Source: Hygrophila difformis
Taxonomy: Eukaryota; Streptophyta; Magnoliopsida; Lamiales; Acanthaceae
NCBI GenBank assembly: GCA_030278955.1
Contig: JAOANR010000006.1
Coordinates: forward strand, 11,245,915-11,309,914
Length of the DNA: 64,000 nucleotides
Direction of reading: 5' to 3'
Shown here: positions 11,063-24,583 of the stretch, piece by piece
Position numbering within the stretch: the first letter of the stretch is position 1
How the letters are laid out: every line of letters starts with the position of its first letter
Made by a program: the position numbers and the translations under genes
Notes under the pieces: generated by a model
The model's input: only the letters and a program-made list of their open reading frames with translations
Told to the model about the DNA's origin: nothing
Database searches by the model: none

Positions 11063-11738
11063 TCTCCTCTATTTCTTCTTCATGAGGAACAAACAATCGA
11101 TTCTACGGTTTGCAGTGTCGCGGTTCGGGCTTCAGCTGCAAATTGGGGATCGGGTTTGGGAATGGTAAATATCTAAAATTGACGGGGTCAATGTGAAACA
11201 TTGAGTGACGTTTACTTTAATTAGGGATGATTGCATTTAGTCCCTTACCTATGCTTCAATTCGCATTTAGTCCTATACCTTCCAACCATTTATTTGTGGT
11301 GGGCTGTGGCACACTTTACCCCAATTTTTCGATTTTTCACGTTCAACCGATTAATATTTAAATTTAAATACTACTTCATATTCCAATTAGTATGTGCTAG
11401 TATCAATGTAGGCCAAAGTGCAAAAATGATTATGAAACACGAGTCATGTCTGCTACATTTGCTTTGGGGGAGGAAGCATCTATCTAAAAAGTTGGAATTG
11501 GTACAGTGTTCTTGTCTGTGTCCAAAAGACAACACCTTAACACCTCACGATAATCATGTTGATGTGGAAATTGTTCCCACAACCACAATCCAACTGCTTA
11601 TCTTATCAAATGGAGTACTCATATACCTTCACTTTAAAACTCAGATTTTTTTGGTAACATCTTTTTTCAGATATTTTCTAGGTTTCTGGTACTTGATGCT
11701 TTTGTCTTTTTTTTTTCCTATTCATTTCGGAAATTGTT
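11063..11738. other. spacer upstream of the cupin-domain gene
   Basis: Holds the promoter of the minus-strand cupin gene at its left end and unassigned AT-rich DNA beyond. An open frame at 11231-11851 is low-complexity and runs through the poly-T tail of the neighbouring LINE, so it is not called. Confidence 0.5.
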
Positions 11739-12490
11739 TTTTTTTTTTTTTTTTTTTTTTTTTGACACAGTCTGAAAAGGCGAGCAAAGAAATAAAACAA
11801 AACAAAACAGAAAGACAAAACCAAGGAAACAACTCTAGCTACAACGTCTGATCTCTATCGCCTTTCGAACACAGCACGCATTGCATCTCTTTCCACCAGG
11901 GCTCGAACATCATTCGGTGGAAACGCCCATGTAGTGTAAAATTCCTCCTTACCCGCGGCTCGCCTAGCACATGCATCGGCAACCTGATTGCCTTCCCAGA
12001 ATACATGACGGACCAAGCCGCCATATCCACTTCCAAGCCCTTCCCGGATGTCTTTGGTAATCGGCCAAAGCCAGTGCCGCTGCTGCCCATCTACTCGAAC
12101 AAGTCTCACCACCTCCGCCGAATCAACGTAGCAACGCCCCACCGCCAACCCCTTATCCCGTGCCAACTGCAAGCCCTTCCATAATGCCGTGAGCTCCACC
12201 TCGACTACCCCTCACTTCCCAAGTTGCCCGCCACAGCCACCAAGCCGTGTCCCGTCGTGTGAGCGGAGCACAGCCCCAAATCCCGATTTACCAAGCTCCT
12301 CTCGGACACAGCCATCCGAGTGGAGAACCACCCCTTCCATACCCTCCTCAATCCACCTAACCACTTGCACCTGCCGCTGCAGTGAAGGCCGAGCCCACGC
12401 TCGCTCCAACGCCTCACGCAAGCCCTTTGCCTTTTGCAAAAGATCATCCAGTCTGCTCCTCTCGCCAGTGAGATATGTAGGATATGTAAC
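11739..12490 (-). mobile_element. 5'-truncated LINE fragment (RNase H end)
   Basis: On the minus strand, two overlapping frames give the N- and C-terminal halves of a plant LINE RNase H-like domain. These are VVLHSDGCVREELGKSGFGA and then MELTALWKGLQLARDKGLAV ... VYVDSAEVV-like ... VFWEGNQVADACARRAA. A frameshift near 12205 separates them. The poly(A) tail appears as the T run at 11739-11762 on the plus strand. It is a dead 5'-truncated copy and not a host gene. Confidence 0.8.
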
Positions 12491-12552
12491 ACTAAAAAAA
12501 ATGGATGAAGTATATTCTTATTGCTTTTTGCAACTTACTGAAAAACCATATA

Positions 12553-12815
12553 CTCCTTCCGTCCCATTAAAAGTGGCATCTTTTTACTTTTGACATTGTT
12601 CATTGTTTAACTTTGACTCAATTTTATTGCATTGATACAAGAAGAGAAAAATAGTCAAGTGTGGTCTTGTTAGAATCGTTTATTTATATAGTTTTTTTAG
12701 ACTATACATTTTATATATTTTTTACTTATATCGATTTTAAGATATAAAGCATTTAACAATTACATTGGATTTTGTGCAGAAAAGAAAGTGACCACTTTTA
12801 ATAGGATGGAGGGAG
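12553..12815. mobile_element. Stowaway-like MITE
   Basis: 263 bp with ends ctccttccgtcccatt and aataggatggagggag and TA on both sides (12551-12552 and 12816-12817). Internal sequence matches the copy at 13134-13392 in layout. Confidence 0.85.
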
Positions 12816-13133
12816 TACCATTTTTCTTAATGGAGGTGTTTGATAACGAGTGGTTAGCGTATCCGTTCAGCTCCCAAACACTCCGAGTATCCCTCCCAAG
12901 CTCTGAGACATGTTGGCTTTGAAGTGAAACGGCAGACTGTGCCTATGCAATTTACTTTCACTGTAAATGTAGTAATAAAGTAAAGAGAGTAGATACTGCT
13001 TCAATTTACCCGTTTACATGTTACATTTAAAACTCTGTTTTTTCCGAAAATAAGTACTACTACAACTTTACAATAATAGTATTTTTTTTCTCTACTAAAA
13101 GAATATTCATTTTCCTCCCCCCACAAATAAATA

Positions 13134-13392
13134 CTCCCTCCGTCCCAGCTAACGTGTCCTATTTGACTTTTTGACACTGTTCATTGTTCTACTTTGACTT
13201 GATTTTATTGCATGTATAGATTTCGAAAAAATAGTCGAGTTTGGTCTTGTTAGAATCGTATAGTCATGTAGTTTTAGAATATATATTTTACATAATTTTT
13301 TGTTGTACACATTTTGAGATATTACCGGTTGAAAAAGTGCATTGAATTGTGTGCAAAAGTGAAACAAGACAAGTTAAGTGGGACGGAGGGAG
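13134..13392. mobile_element. Stowaway-like MITE
   Basis: 259 bp with perfect-looking terminal repeats ctccctccgtccca / gggacggagggag and TA duplications at both ends. It lies about 270 bp downstream of the ZIFL-like stop codon. Confidence 0.88.
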
Positions 13393-13665
13393 TACTAAAA
13401 TACTAGTACTACATAGTTTCTCTTCACAAATGCAACAATTACAATAAAGTACTACAGCACTACGCACAAAACAAGAATGTTGGCTGTATCGAAACATCCA
13501 TTTATTATCTATCATTGTGTTCAAAAGAATTGGTGTTTTTCATCATTGTAAATCTTTCAACGTGTGAAGCTGCAGCATTGTTCAATGCACCAAGAACCAA
13601 CAATGCTCTGCCCTATTCAGCATTATTTGATGAGGCGATCATCAAACGGAGGATGCGAAGCTGGT

Positions 13666-16600
13666 TTACGCATTTTGTAAACTTACTCTTGGACTTTCGG
13701 CATCTGGAAGTGAAGAGTAGGACAAGCTGTTGTCTTGAGGAAGGGCTAAGAAGGGCTTGCAGGTCAGAATCAGGCCAATGAACTCGACCACATTCAGTAT
13801 GAAGAAAACCAGGTGGACACCTGCATTGCATTGCATACGCACATCAATAAAACGCAAAAACCCCATGAAAGTAAATAAATACTCCAGAAGCAAAATCACC
13901 ATGGAAAGATCGATAATTTAGCAAAAATCGGTATATCTTATGTTTGGATGAAATGAACATTTACATCTAAAAGAATTTAAATCATATACTCCACCAAAAA
14001 GTATGAAAATATATACATTACAGTAACTTCTAGCATGTGGATATTAAAAATAAAAAATACAATAAGTATTCCATCATTGATCCTATTTAAATTTATTCTT
14101 CTGGTTTACAATACTAAAGCATGTGGATGATCATTCATATGCTCTGTTGCAATCTGATTAGTGTGTAATACTTTTAAACAGAAAATGCAATAACTCAAAT
14201 CAACATGTACCAATTTCTGTCATTGCTCATACTATTGTGCCAAACAATTCACACTTATCTACACACTTAAGCTGTCGAAGTTATAGAACCCATATAAATT
14301 TACATAAAAGTGTTTTGTACCCGGTAAAATGTATGCATCCTGACGGCCTTGAGCCCAAGAGAGCCTGACGATGTCCAATATTAGTACATGTTAAAATAAA
14401 ACAAAATAAAATAAAAAAGTAAGTCAACTTGAAGGGACAAAAATGAAAACACCATTCCTCTGTATTTAAAATTGAGTAAATTTTATATAGTAATTAAACC
14501 GATACCAGAAACATATCCACCTGTTCAGAAAGAAAGTTGTTGAAAGGAATACCGATCATATCTTTATAGTGATGCGAATATAAGAAAATAGTAGAACGAA
14601 AACAAATCATCCATACCCCAATATTTTACCACTTACAAGTGCTTTTTCATCACCTAAAGCCTTTTTCTCAGTATCTGTTGGCTCATAGTCTCCATTAGGT
14701 TTGATGACTTAGATCAAAACACTCTCCTATAAATATAATTATAGTATGTCTTTTCTAGTATTTCATTTATAAATCTAACTGTGTGATTATTCACAACATG
14801 AATCATTTTGAGCATTTATTTTCTAAACATTATATTGGGTCATCAAATTTTCTCTTTTCTTTTCTATTTTTTGAAAATTAGTGGTTTATTTTACGCGTCA
14901 CCAAACCATCGTACTGTAAAGCTTTCTAATGCTACACCACCTTCCTCTATTGCCTTACTTTATTTAACCTAATTTAGTATGAACACAAATCCTTCAGGAC
15001 ATCTTATGTCAGCTGTCACTTTCACACATTATTGCCAACATTTGATCATACACAACCATAGTATTACTGATGATACTTTAGTTATCCTATAAAATCTTCA
15101 TTCCAATCTGTCTTCTCAACAATTAAATGGTGTAGTAAGTTCGGGGAATCAGGTAAACAGGCATATAAAATATTTAATTTCAATAACTAAAGCAAGAAAA
15201 ACAGGAAGCAACTTACAGGGAACCCCCAGCAGCTGGACCGACTGCTTTAAAAAGTGACATAGCAGACATAGATATCCCATTTGCAGCTCCTCTATGTTCT
15301 TGGGACTGCATAATGTCAGCATATAGATTGTAAATTGAAAGTGCATAAATTTGATTTCCATCATAGTGTAAAATGACGTAGTAGCTCTTACCACAGCTCT
15401 GTTTTGAATAACCAACAGGCCTGTCGTGATAGATATCTGTTCCAAGTATTTTATGACAACCGTGAATAAAAATATCAACAAAGTTAGCTTACAAACAAGG
15501 AGTATTAAAAGTTAGATTGAGCTTTTGCTAATTGGTGCAAGGTTTGGAAGTCGGTAATTAGAATGTTGATCAAACCCATGGGTTAGTTCAATAGGTCAAT
15601 GCCCAAAATCATAGGGAACTGTTAAAAAGTAGTATACGAAAGATGAAGAGTTTTAGATCTATAAATCATTAGAATTTTGATTCCGAATCCCATAGATGAA
15701 GAGTTTTAGCTCAATGCACAGTAAGGTGTTTCTATGAGTGAATAATTTATGATAAATGTATCCTGGAAAAGTCCAAAATGTCAAATGAATAGAAGACAAA
15801 AATGTACTAGGTAACGGGAAATCCTGCCTTCGTAATGTGTCTGCTTCATATATGAGAAAAAATGACTTATCAATCATACACTGACACAGCATATAGACTA
15901 TAGATGAGAGGTAGAATTTAACAAGACAGTATAATAAACTTTACAACTTATGAGCAGGATATATGATTTTGTGTTCCAAAAGAGTACCTCAACAATTGAA
16001 ACAGTATACTTAACTCTATTCGTCAAAATTAACCCTCACTCAATCATATGATACAAAATGAAGATTTTCATTTTAATTTCATCTTTTATTTTTCTGTTCA
16101 CATATTGGATGCGATTGTCCAAGCATCATGTGGCTAGCCTGATTGAGAAGTAAATATACAGATTAATACACATCAACTCAAAGGCAAAGTTATCTTAGTT
16201 CAGATAAATTTTAGATATACTTACGGAGAGTATATTTTTCATCATGGAGGCACAATTAAGGAGTAGTAACAGAGCCAGACCGGATAATTTCGCTATAAAG
16301 GGGTACATTGACAGCAGTGGTATTGTAATAACCTGAAAAGAGAACTGGTTACAGTAACAGAGCCAAAAGTACTTGGATCAGATAAATTTTTATATGAGTT
16401 TCACAGAAGATATACAGCTCCAATACGAGAAATCATGACAGGTCCAAGTAACCTCTCCACCCAAGGATATAGGAAGAGCTGAAAGATTAGCATTCCAAAC
16501 CCTAAATGATCAAGCAAACGACCATTAGAGATTTTAAGAACAATTGATTGGTGAACATGTTTCACCTTCAAAGGGTAAAGTTTTTCTTGAGGTACCTGAG

Positions 16601-19600
16601 ATTGCAAGAACTTCACCAACATCAGATGTGTTAAAACCTAACCCCCCGAGCCTTTTTGAGCTGTTGGCCCACAGAGAAAATATCTGTAGAAGAAAACCAA
16701 CAAAATTATGGTTATTGTTGCATGGTACTATGTTCTGGTGTTGGTATATGAATAATGCAATATTTTGAACAGTTCATTAAATATGTCCTGGTGTTGACTT
16801 TTAGATCCACTCTCAACTAAATCTTTATAGGAACGGAAAAGAACCAACCAAACCGGGTTACCTCGCTATAGGCCATATCGTGAAGCTGGAAAATGCAATA
16901 CACCAAAATAGAAGACATTAAAGGCCAATTTTTCAAAAGTCCAGGTTGAGGGACACAGAATTTCAGGTTAGAAACTGAGAGTTTCAGCGTTGGAGGGGAA
17001 TCATAAGTGCTCTCCTCCACTGCAGGTTGTTCAGCATCACGTGCTATGTTTTTGTCACTATGCTTATGAAGAGTTTCCTGCAGTCATTGCATTTAGAGCA
17101 AGGAATCACATATTCATGTGCTGATATTTTTTATTTACAAAAAAAAAAAATAAAAAAAATTATTGGTAAGGTCTATAAAATAAATTAGACCATTTAACAC
17201 ATGTTCCAGTTGTTTACTCCGTCCAACCCACAATTAGATGTCTCCATTCAAATTCCATGCAGATTAGAAATCCTACAGAGATGCATTTTTACCCTCAATT
17301 ACTTAAAAATGAAGAGGACTTTACTATTTGATTATTTCCAATAAAGGGGCATTGATGCATTTCACCTGTAAAAATCACTAAGTTATGGTCGCTTTACAAT
17401 TTCTAGTTATTCAATTATCTTTTAAGTTATAAAGGTTCTTCTTGTTGAGTTTAATGCACAAGCATGGTCGTTTGTTTTTCCACATGAATCATATATCATA
17501 TCTGTGATTTGGCCGGCTTAGAAACTTTATTTGGATAACTTGCAAACATCAAATTCAAATAATGTCAAACAAAGCAACAGATTAGACATTGTTCCCAAAG
17601 AAGACTTGAGACCTCATGAAACTGGAAAAGTCCGAGAGTGAAGAACATACCGGAAGCCAGCATGAAATGATGAATGCTACCAATGCAAAGGCTGATATGA
17701 CAACGCAAGGTAAAAAATATGGAAATCTGCAGTTCATATTGACAGCTGGGATTAGGAAAATGAGTGCTAGAGGAGCATCACATGGAAAGAAATGACATCA
17801 AAATTGTAAGATTACCTCCCAAACAGAGAGTCCTGAGAAAAGATATGGGGGTACTTCTGTGCAGGCTAAAATTACACAAATTAAAGAATGGTTAGGAAAC
17901 CTATTTTTCCTATATAAAATAAACTCTAAAGAATATCAAACAAGTAGCAAAAAGGGTTTTGAATTTTTCTTCTTAATACTCATAGGTTGTCAAGCTGAGG
18001 TTAAGGCAACCCAAAAACCCTGAAATGCAGTAGAACTTGCAGTACAACAATAATCATAAAGTAAAACTCTGAATTTTAATGAATAAGTTGGGTGATGTGC
18101 TTCTAAAGGTTATAATAAGTTCTTTGCCTTGTTAGTGAGATGTTTTATATCAACAAAAGCTTCACCAATCACCCATTTGATCACAGTGTGCATGTATGCA
18201 AAAGATAATAAGTTCAAAAGGGGATTCAAGAGAGAGGGTCAGAAACAAAGTGTAAACTAGGCAACAAAGCTCCTAATAGTACCGCATAAGCTATAGCTTA
18301 TTGGCTATAAGTAAGGCCCTGTTTGACAATTTTATGTTTAAGGATTTAAAAACCCGTTGATAGAAAAAATAAATAAATAAATTATGGTGTTGATTAATTT
18401 GGGCCTAAATTATCTGAAAATTGATAATCAAGGCTCTTACAAACTTATCGCACAATGTTCATCTCTAATTAGGTATCATAACTTTGCACTATCTTGGACA
18501 ACCACACTTCCAGATTTATTTTAGTGATGGCAAAACAAAGAACCAGTTGGCCGTTCTTACTTTTGTCAGTGGTTTTGCTATTTTTAGAGTTCTTGAAAAG
18601 CTTATCTTGTATTTTGATTGATAGAGACAAAGCTTTTATTCTACCCACCATGGAAATGCATAATAATGCTCGACCATAATGCTTGTTTGGCTCTCGCAGC
18701 CTGAATTCAACATGATTCCTTCATCTCAGATCAATAATCTAGACATTGTGGAATTCGCTACCACAGATATAGTCTAGTCTATCCAAATGTATGAAAGGTC
18801 AAACCACTAGTATTGGACAGGTTATATTGCCAGTATTACCATCTAATATTATGGACAGTAGGGGATTCAAACATAGGGAAAGCCATGGGTAATTGGGTAT
18901 AGACAGACTTGTCCTTTATTGCTATTATAGGACTGTGTATGCACATTGACACAAGCACAGAAACCTAGAACTTTGACATCACAGTACAGAAACACAAGTT
19001 TAAAGCTATTTTAAAAATCAATACTTCAATGGTTTAGTATAGATATTTGTTTCTATCAACATTACCTGTGCAAGGAAACCTCCAACAGCTGGACCAATCA
19101 CCAAGCCTATGCCCCAGGATGTGCTAATCTATAACATAAAATAAAAATCAAGGGAAATGCATCAGACTGAAACCCAGCTGATAGAATTGAAGAAAAACAA
19201 GAAAAAGTATCAGATGCCTCACAACTGACATCCCCAGAGCTTGATGCTCTTTACGACAAACTTCTGAAGCATATGCCTGGAAGGGAAAAGTGAGAGTCCA
19301 AAGAAAGAGAAATCAATACACAAATTAATTTGCATCACATGTTTTCTTAAACATGGACAACAGAATCGGCCCTATGGCCCAGTATCAACATTGAGATATG
19401 AGGAATACCCAAAGACACACACACAACAAACCAAATATACCTCACAGAAAAGTCTGCAGAATGCAAAAGAAAATTCACAAACCACTTTGTTGCTTAAGAA
19501 TGATGCATTAAAAGTACTTTACATAATGAGACATACCCGCATAGGACCAAGCATTCCACACAAACTTCCCATAAGGAACCTTGTAGAAATCGCCATCCAA

Positions 19601-21781
19601 AAGTTCACACTAAGACCAAAAAGTGTGTTGAATATAACCCTAGACGAACATCACAACACAAAATAAGAAACTGCATGAGGTTATGTAATTACAACAAATT
19701 TATATTAGCAACAGTGCTGAATATTTGCTTATAGCCTTATGCGCACACTGTCATTGTGCCAATCATTATAATTGGTTTCCGACCATATTTATCAGCCACC
19801 ACTCCCCATAGAAGAGAAGTCAAAGCTCTACCAAGCATGAATGAAGATCCTTCAGGAGGAAAAAGAATTGGGTGTTTGTTGAATAACATCTTCGAAAATT
19901 AGCTAATAAACAATAAGAAAACTGTTAGGAAACTGACTTACCAATGTATCCAGCATAATAACTTATATCCTCTTCCCTCTTTGCAATATGGAAGTCTCCT
20001 ACCTGCAAGAAGAAGGAACTATTTAAACAGTGCATTATTCAATTAATAGATAATATACATGGAAAGACAACATATCTTGATGACGATGCAAGAACAGACT
20101 CAAACTTCGTTTAACAATTTATAAATATAAATACAAGCTCAAACAATAGCCGGTGAGGCAAAAATTAAGGGCACATTTGTCAGATGGGAGAGGAGAAAGA
20201 AGAATGAACTATACAGTACCACAACTCCACAAGGACCAATACTAAATCAGTTCAACATGCTTCAGAAGTAATTATCACTAATATGTATGAAGATTTACTA
20301 CAGCTTTAGCCCCAAGAATCTACCGCATCTCATATTCACCAAAAATTCAACCCGATGACAATTAGTTTAAATGAACAAAGCAAAAATGAATCTAAGGATT
20401 TGTCTGTGTACTTATAATGAAAAGCTTCCCCAAATACTATTATACTGATTTTGTAATTATGCAGTTATGCTTAACCCATTTTGGAAAGACAATGGAAATC
20501 AAATCCATGGGAAAATTCCAAATTCTTGACCTAGAGCATAATATATTAGCAAACATGTTCAGGATTGATGTAAATGTTAACCAACCTTGCAAAAAAGTTC
20601 AGCCCAATTCTTTCTACTCTTGTTTTTCCACAAATGAACAGAATGGTAGGCATTTAAGATCCAGATATTAGGAAGCAAAAAGGTTTCCATAAGCATTTTC
20701 AAGAGAATACACTCATAGATAGTACTAGAATATTAGGATCAGGGTTGCTAGAGAATCATTACCATGACATAAAGGAAAGGAAACAGCGATGAAATTGGCA
20801 GAGCTGTCAATAACACCAAAACATATAACTAGTTAGAATGCTGTTAAAATTTATTAACAGGAATTTGAACATGGGCACTGATAACAAGTTCACCAGAACG
20901 GACACTTTGAAATCCGATTCCAAAGGAATTTCCAAACAAGATTCTACTACCAGAAGAGCAAATGTAAAGGATGCCAGCTTCCTAGTCCAAAAATTCCATA
21001 TAAATTAATGCACCAAAGTTTTGACCCAAACAAAAAGCACCCAAGATTCCCAAAGAACCTCAAGTACCAATCTTTAGCAAACAAAACACTAGTAAAGCTA
21101 TTTTACTACAGTACGACCCAGGCTATAATATTGTGCCCGGCAAAGATGTCATTTTTTTCCCTTTTCATCCAAGGCTAAAGCTGTTTTCAGGCTTTGCTTA
21201 ACCCGGCCATACCCACACTCAATCAATAATTAACAGTATGTTGGGAAGAAAGGAAAATAGAAAAGAAAAGAGCAACCCAGTGACAAAGAAGTCCAAATGC
21301 CCCAGTAATTGCCGTCATTGGCTTTAGAAAATCAAATCAAACAGACGCAAAGAACAATTCACTTGTACAAAAGATAAGATTCGTAAAACCTGGTCTCAGA
21401 TGTTCCCACAAGCTATCAATTAAGCAGTAAAATTGAAACCAGGAACAAATCCAACACTGAGCAACAACCCATTTAAATAAATAAATAATATTAATATAAA
21501 TAAAAAATCAACTGTAACTCATCTCTTTATTTACATGGAAATCCCCAAATGGGATCGCCTTCAGTATACGCTATCAAAATTAAAGGGCGTGACGTAAATG
21601 GGAGCAGAATATAAGCAAAAACATGGGGAAACCCACCAGCAGCAAGAGTGACAATCCAAACATTAAAAAAAAGCTTAAAGGGAACCCTAGTGCTGGACTC
21701 TTTGGCAATCTCAATCTTGCAGGCCTCGCAATTGTCATGATACTCGTGCTTCTTGATCAAGGGCTGTCTGTTAACTCCCAT
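13666..21781 (-). CDS. ZIFL-type major facilitator transporter
   Basis: Seventeen exons on the minus strand join in frame to 505 aa. They are 21781-21637, 20803-20763, 20002-19942, 19849-19747, 19639-19537, 19276-19223, 19128-19066, 17856-17816, 17726-17651, 17077-16862, 16683-16596, 16501-16416, 16332-16225, 15436-15392, 15305-15217, 14364-14321 and 13820-13666. The family is ZINC INDUCED FACILITATOR-LIKE, 12-helix proton-coupled transporters of the vacuole or plasma membrane. Arabidopsis members handle nicotianamine, potassium or auxin. Diagnostic parts are the N-terminal NCEACKIE (Cys18, Cys21), the MFS loop [12 protein letters not shown] (97-108), a central charged loop from exon 10, [14 protein letters not shown], and a late [19 protein letters not shown]. 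The start at codon MGVNRQPL was chosen over an in-frame Met at 21820 because family members begin near there. Which substrate it carries cannot be read. Confidence 0.92.
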
Positions 21782-23527
21782 TTTGGTCTGCTTTTTCAGT
21801 TCTTCAATCCCTCCCACCATTCAACAAGACGGCGGGTCTTCTACTTTTTCCAGCTAATCGTTCTGTCTTTCTACCAAACCTTCTCCGAGCCTAAGACCAA
21901 ATTGCTAGCTACCACGACTACAGCATTACTTAAGGAGTGAGGACAACGATAGTGACACAGAAAAGAACTGCACGAAATGATCGCTTGTTATACTTATCGG
22001 ATTTAAGGATTACATTTATATGTGAAAAATATATATAATCGCCAGCGGGTTGCTCTAACATGTACAAAACTTTGAGCAAAAAAAAAAAAAAAAACATGTA
22101 CAAAACGTTTTTCTTTTTCCCTTGGTGTTTTTTTAAAGTCTGATTTTTATAAAAGTTTTTTATTAATTAATTGGATAAAATTTTATTAAAAAGAACTATT
22201 TCTATACTTAATTTTTCGCCTCACTGCTTTTTTTTTTTTTTGTAAACGGTGACACTCATGTGTCGGCAAAGGTGGATAAAGGGGAGGAATATTGGGCCGG
22301 GTGGGGATCGAACCCCCAACCTATGGTTGGGAGACGGGGGACTTGACCGCTAGGGTAAGTCCCCAACCCCTCGCCTCACTGCTTTTGAAAATTTGAAATT
22401 ATATGAATATAATCTTTAGCTTAGGAAAATTCAAATTAAAATAAATTTATTATTGATAATCTTGAATTTTGCTTTTTAAGTTATATACTATTACTTGGTA
22501 TGATATGTTACTCGGCCCTCTATCTCTTTTCTTTATTCCTTTGTAATTTGTACGGCATGGACGCTCACCATCTCCTGTCTGGTATGTATATAGGTTGTTG
22601 AGCTAAAATAATTAAGTATACATATAATTATTACTATATCATTATAAATTATAAAATAAAGTTGATTATGTAATCTAACCATTAAATCATTATTTTTTTT
22701 TCTAAACAAGTCAAAATTAAGTTCATCGCAGTGATAAATAAAATAACTTAATCGTATTTTTATTTAATTATTTAATGCAATGAAGAGTAAAAGTTGAAAA
22801 TTTACTATAACGGTCTACCACAGTGTTGAAAGCTGTAATTCGTTGTTATTACTGTTTTGTGTTTTAAATTTTCAACAATTTAAAATTAAAATAAAACAAT
22901 TAACTAGTGATACACTTTTAACAACTCAACACCTAATATATTTTCAAAATAATAGTACTAAGAGGGTATTTGATGTGCGATTTGAAAGTATTGCTGTGTT
23001 TTCAGAACACGTAATGAGATAATTATTGTTGTCACAAAATGTATTGTAAGAAATTAAGTGTTTGGATGATTTCATATTGTTCCAAATCGCAATAATCATA
23101 TAATTAATTTTTTAAGTTTTGGTTTTATGTTTACAAGTTGTAAAATTACCACAAAGGGTATGGGTAAGAAAAGTTAAATAACTTTTATTTTTCATCTCTT
23201 ATTTCTGTTATATTTTTTCATTCATATCCTTCCTCCAATAGATTTTTTATTTTTTATATAATTGAATCAATTTTTATTTTTATTTTAAATATAATATTTA
23301 TATATTTTCATATAATATTATTAATATAAAACAATAAATGATCGACCCTAAATATGAATTAATGTGGGAATATAATGGTAAAAGTCATAAATAGCTAAAA
23401 CTGCAAATTTTTACACCTCTAAAAAAGTAAGCACTAGAAAAAGTGCGTTGAAAACATTCAAAACACAGATAATGTGATTATGACAAACTATTTATCCAAA
23501 AAAGATTAACAGATTATTTGCATTTTG
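21782..23527. other. intergenic DNA left of the Helitron
   Basis: Contains the promoter region of the minus-strand ZIFL-like gene, one SINE (22238-22375) and AT-rich spacer. No other gene is supported. Confidence 0.55.
22238..22375 (-). mobile_element. tRNA-derived SINE
   Basis: Read on the minus strand, it has an A-box-like TTACCCTAGCGGTC and a B-box GGTTCGATCCCC. The 3' end reads GCCGACACATGAGTGTCACC then GTTTAC and an A run. It shares its 3' end with the copy at 23528-23704 and with the split copy at the Helitron edges. Confidence 0.75.
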
Positions 23528-23704
23528 GGGAATGAGGACTAATTGGTCTAGTGGTCATTCCCATGACTTCCAACCTTATGGTTGGGGGTTCGATTCCCAC
23601 TCGGTCTCATATCCCTTCCATTTATCACTTTTGTAATTTGTGTGGTTTAGACTCTCACACGCCGATACACGAATATCAATGTTTACAAAAAAACAAAAAA
23701 ACTC
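23528..23704 (+). mobile_element. complete tRNA-derived SINE with target duplication
   Basis: An A-box-like ctaattggtctagtggtc and a B-box gggttcgattccc lie in the first 80 bases. The body has ttttgtaatttgtgtgg and the tail gccgatacacgaatatcaat then gtttac plus A-rich DNA. Flanking attatttgcattttg and attatttgcgttttg are a 15-bp target duplication with one mismatch. This copy is the reference that proves the Helitron insertion site. Confidence 0.8.
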
Positions 23705-23738
23705 ATTATTTGCGTTTTGAAAATAAAATAATAAAAAA

Positions 23739-23817
23739 ACTTGGCATAGTGGTCACTTCTAACCTTATGGTTGGGAGTTCTATTTCCACGCGGCCCCCTT
23801 TATCCCTTTTATTATAA
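23739..23817 (+). mobile_element. left half of the SINE split by the Helitron
   Basis: Matches the SINE at 23528-23704 from the A-box (cttggcatagtggtc) through the B-box region (ggttgggagttctatttcc) to tatcccttttattataa, then stops exactly where the Helitron CTAG begins. The matching 3' half resumes at 61003. Confidence 0.85.
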
Positions 23818-23847
23818 CTAGACATACCACCCGCGGTACCCGCGGGA
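23818..23847 (-). other. Helitron 3' terminus with hairpin
   Basis: On the minus strand this reads CCCGCGGGTACCGCGGG, then TGGTATGT, then CTAG. The stem is 7 bp (cccgcgg 23830-23836 paired with ccgcggg 23840-23846 in plus coordinates). A hairpin 8-12 bases before CTRR is the Helitron termination signal. Confidence 0.92.
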
Positions 23848-24583
23848 TTTTCTAATTTTTTGTAAGTTATTTATATGCTAATATAAAAAATAATAGCTGA
23901 TTATTATTATTATTTGGTCATGTAATTAAGATTATTATTTATATGTTATCCTAAAAGATATATTTTCAATTTTTGATAAATTTTCATTTCGATTATTAAT
24001 GAATACAAATCGCAATTATATACACAACAATTTTATTCAAATAAAATTAAAATGAAAATTATAATCGTGTAGTGACATGACGATTAGATTGATAGAAGAT
24101 AATTAATTTAAATTATTTAAATAAAACGATACAATATATAAAATATTTACAACTTTGGTCCTATAACAAATAACAATAGTGTATATAATATATTAAAAGT
24201 TGTATATTAAACGATACAATATATAGGGGATTGAAGTAAGACATGAATTGATAAATTATTGTAAGAGAACACTTCGATTGTATTCAATATAATAATATTT
24301 GTGAGGAATATTATTGTCGGTATAAAGAATAGAGATATATTGAATTATATAACTTATTTATGCATAACATAAAAAAATAGAATATTGTTAACTAAAGAGA
24401 AGCATCAACTGTTGAAAAATCTAAATAAATGATATTGCAAGAAAAATACTTGTAATTTGCATAGATAGATTTCGCTTGTAATGAATAATATTATGATTAT
24501 ACGAAAATGGATTCATGAATGATAGTTTGATAACTAAAGAAAAATAAATTGTTTATAAATGGTAAATGATGAAACCAAACTGT

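Noticed and set aside
11231..11851. A 206-codon open frame
   Set aside because: Low complexity, runs through the poly-T of a LINE tail, no homology pattern.
12189..12593. A 134-codon plus-strand open frame rich in Pro and Ser
   Set aside because: It is the antisense shadow of the LINE RNase H fragment.
22238..22375. Possible tRNA gene (A and B boxes, GGTTCGATCC); likewise at 23528 and 62543
   Set aside because: No proper acceptor stem or cloverleaf can be drawn, and the sequences continue into a shared SINE tail.
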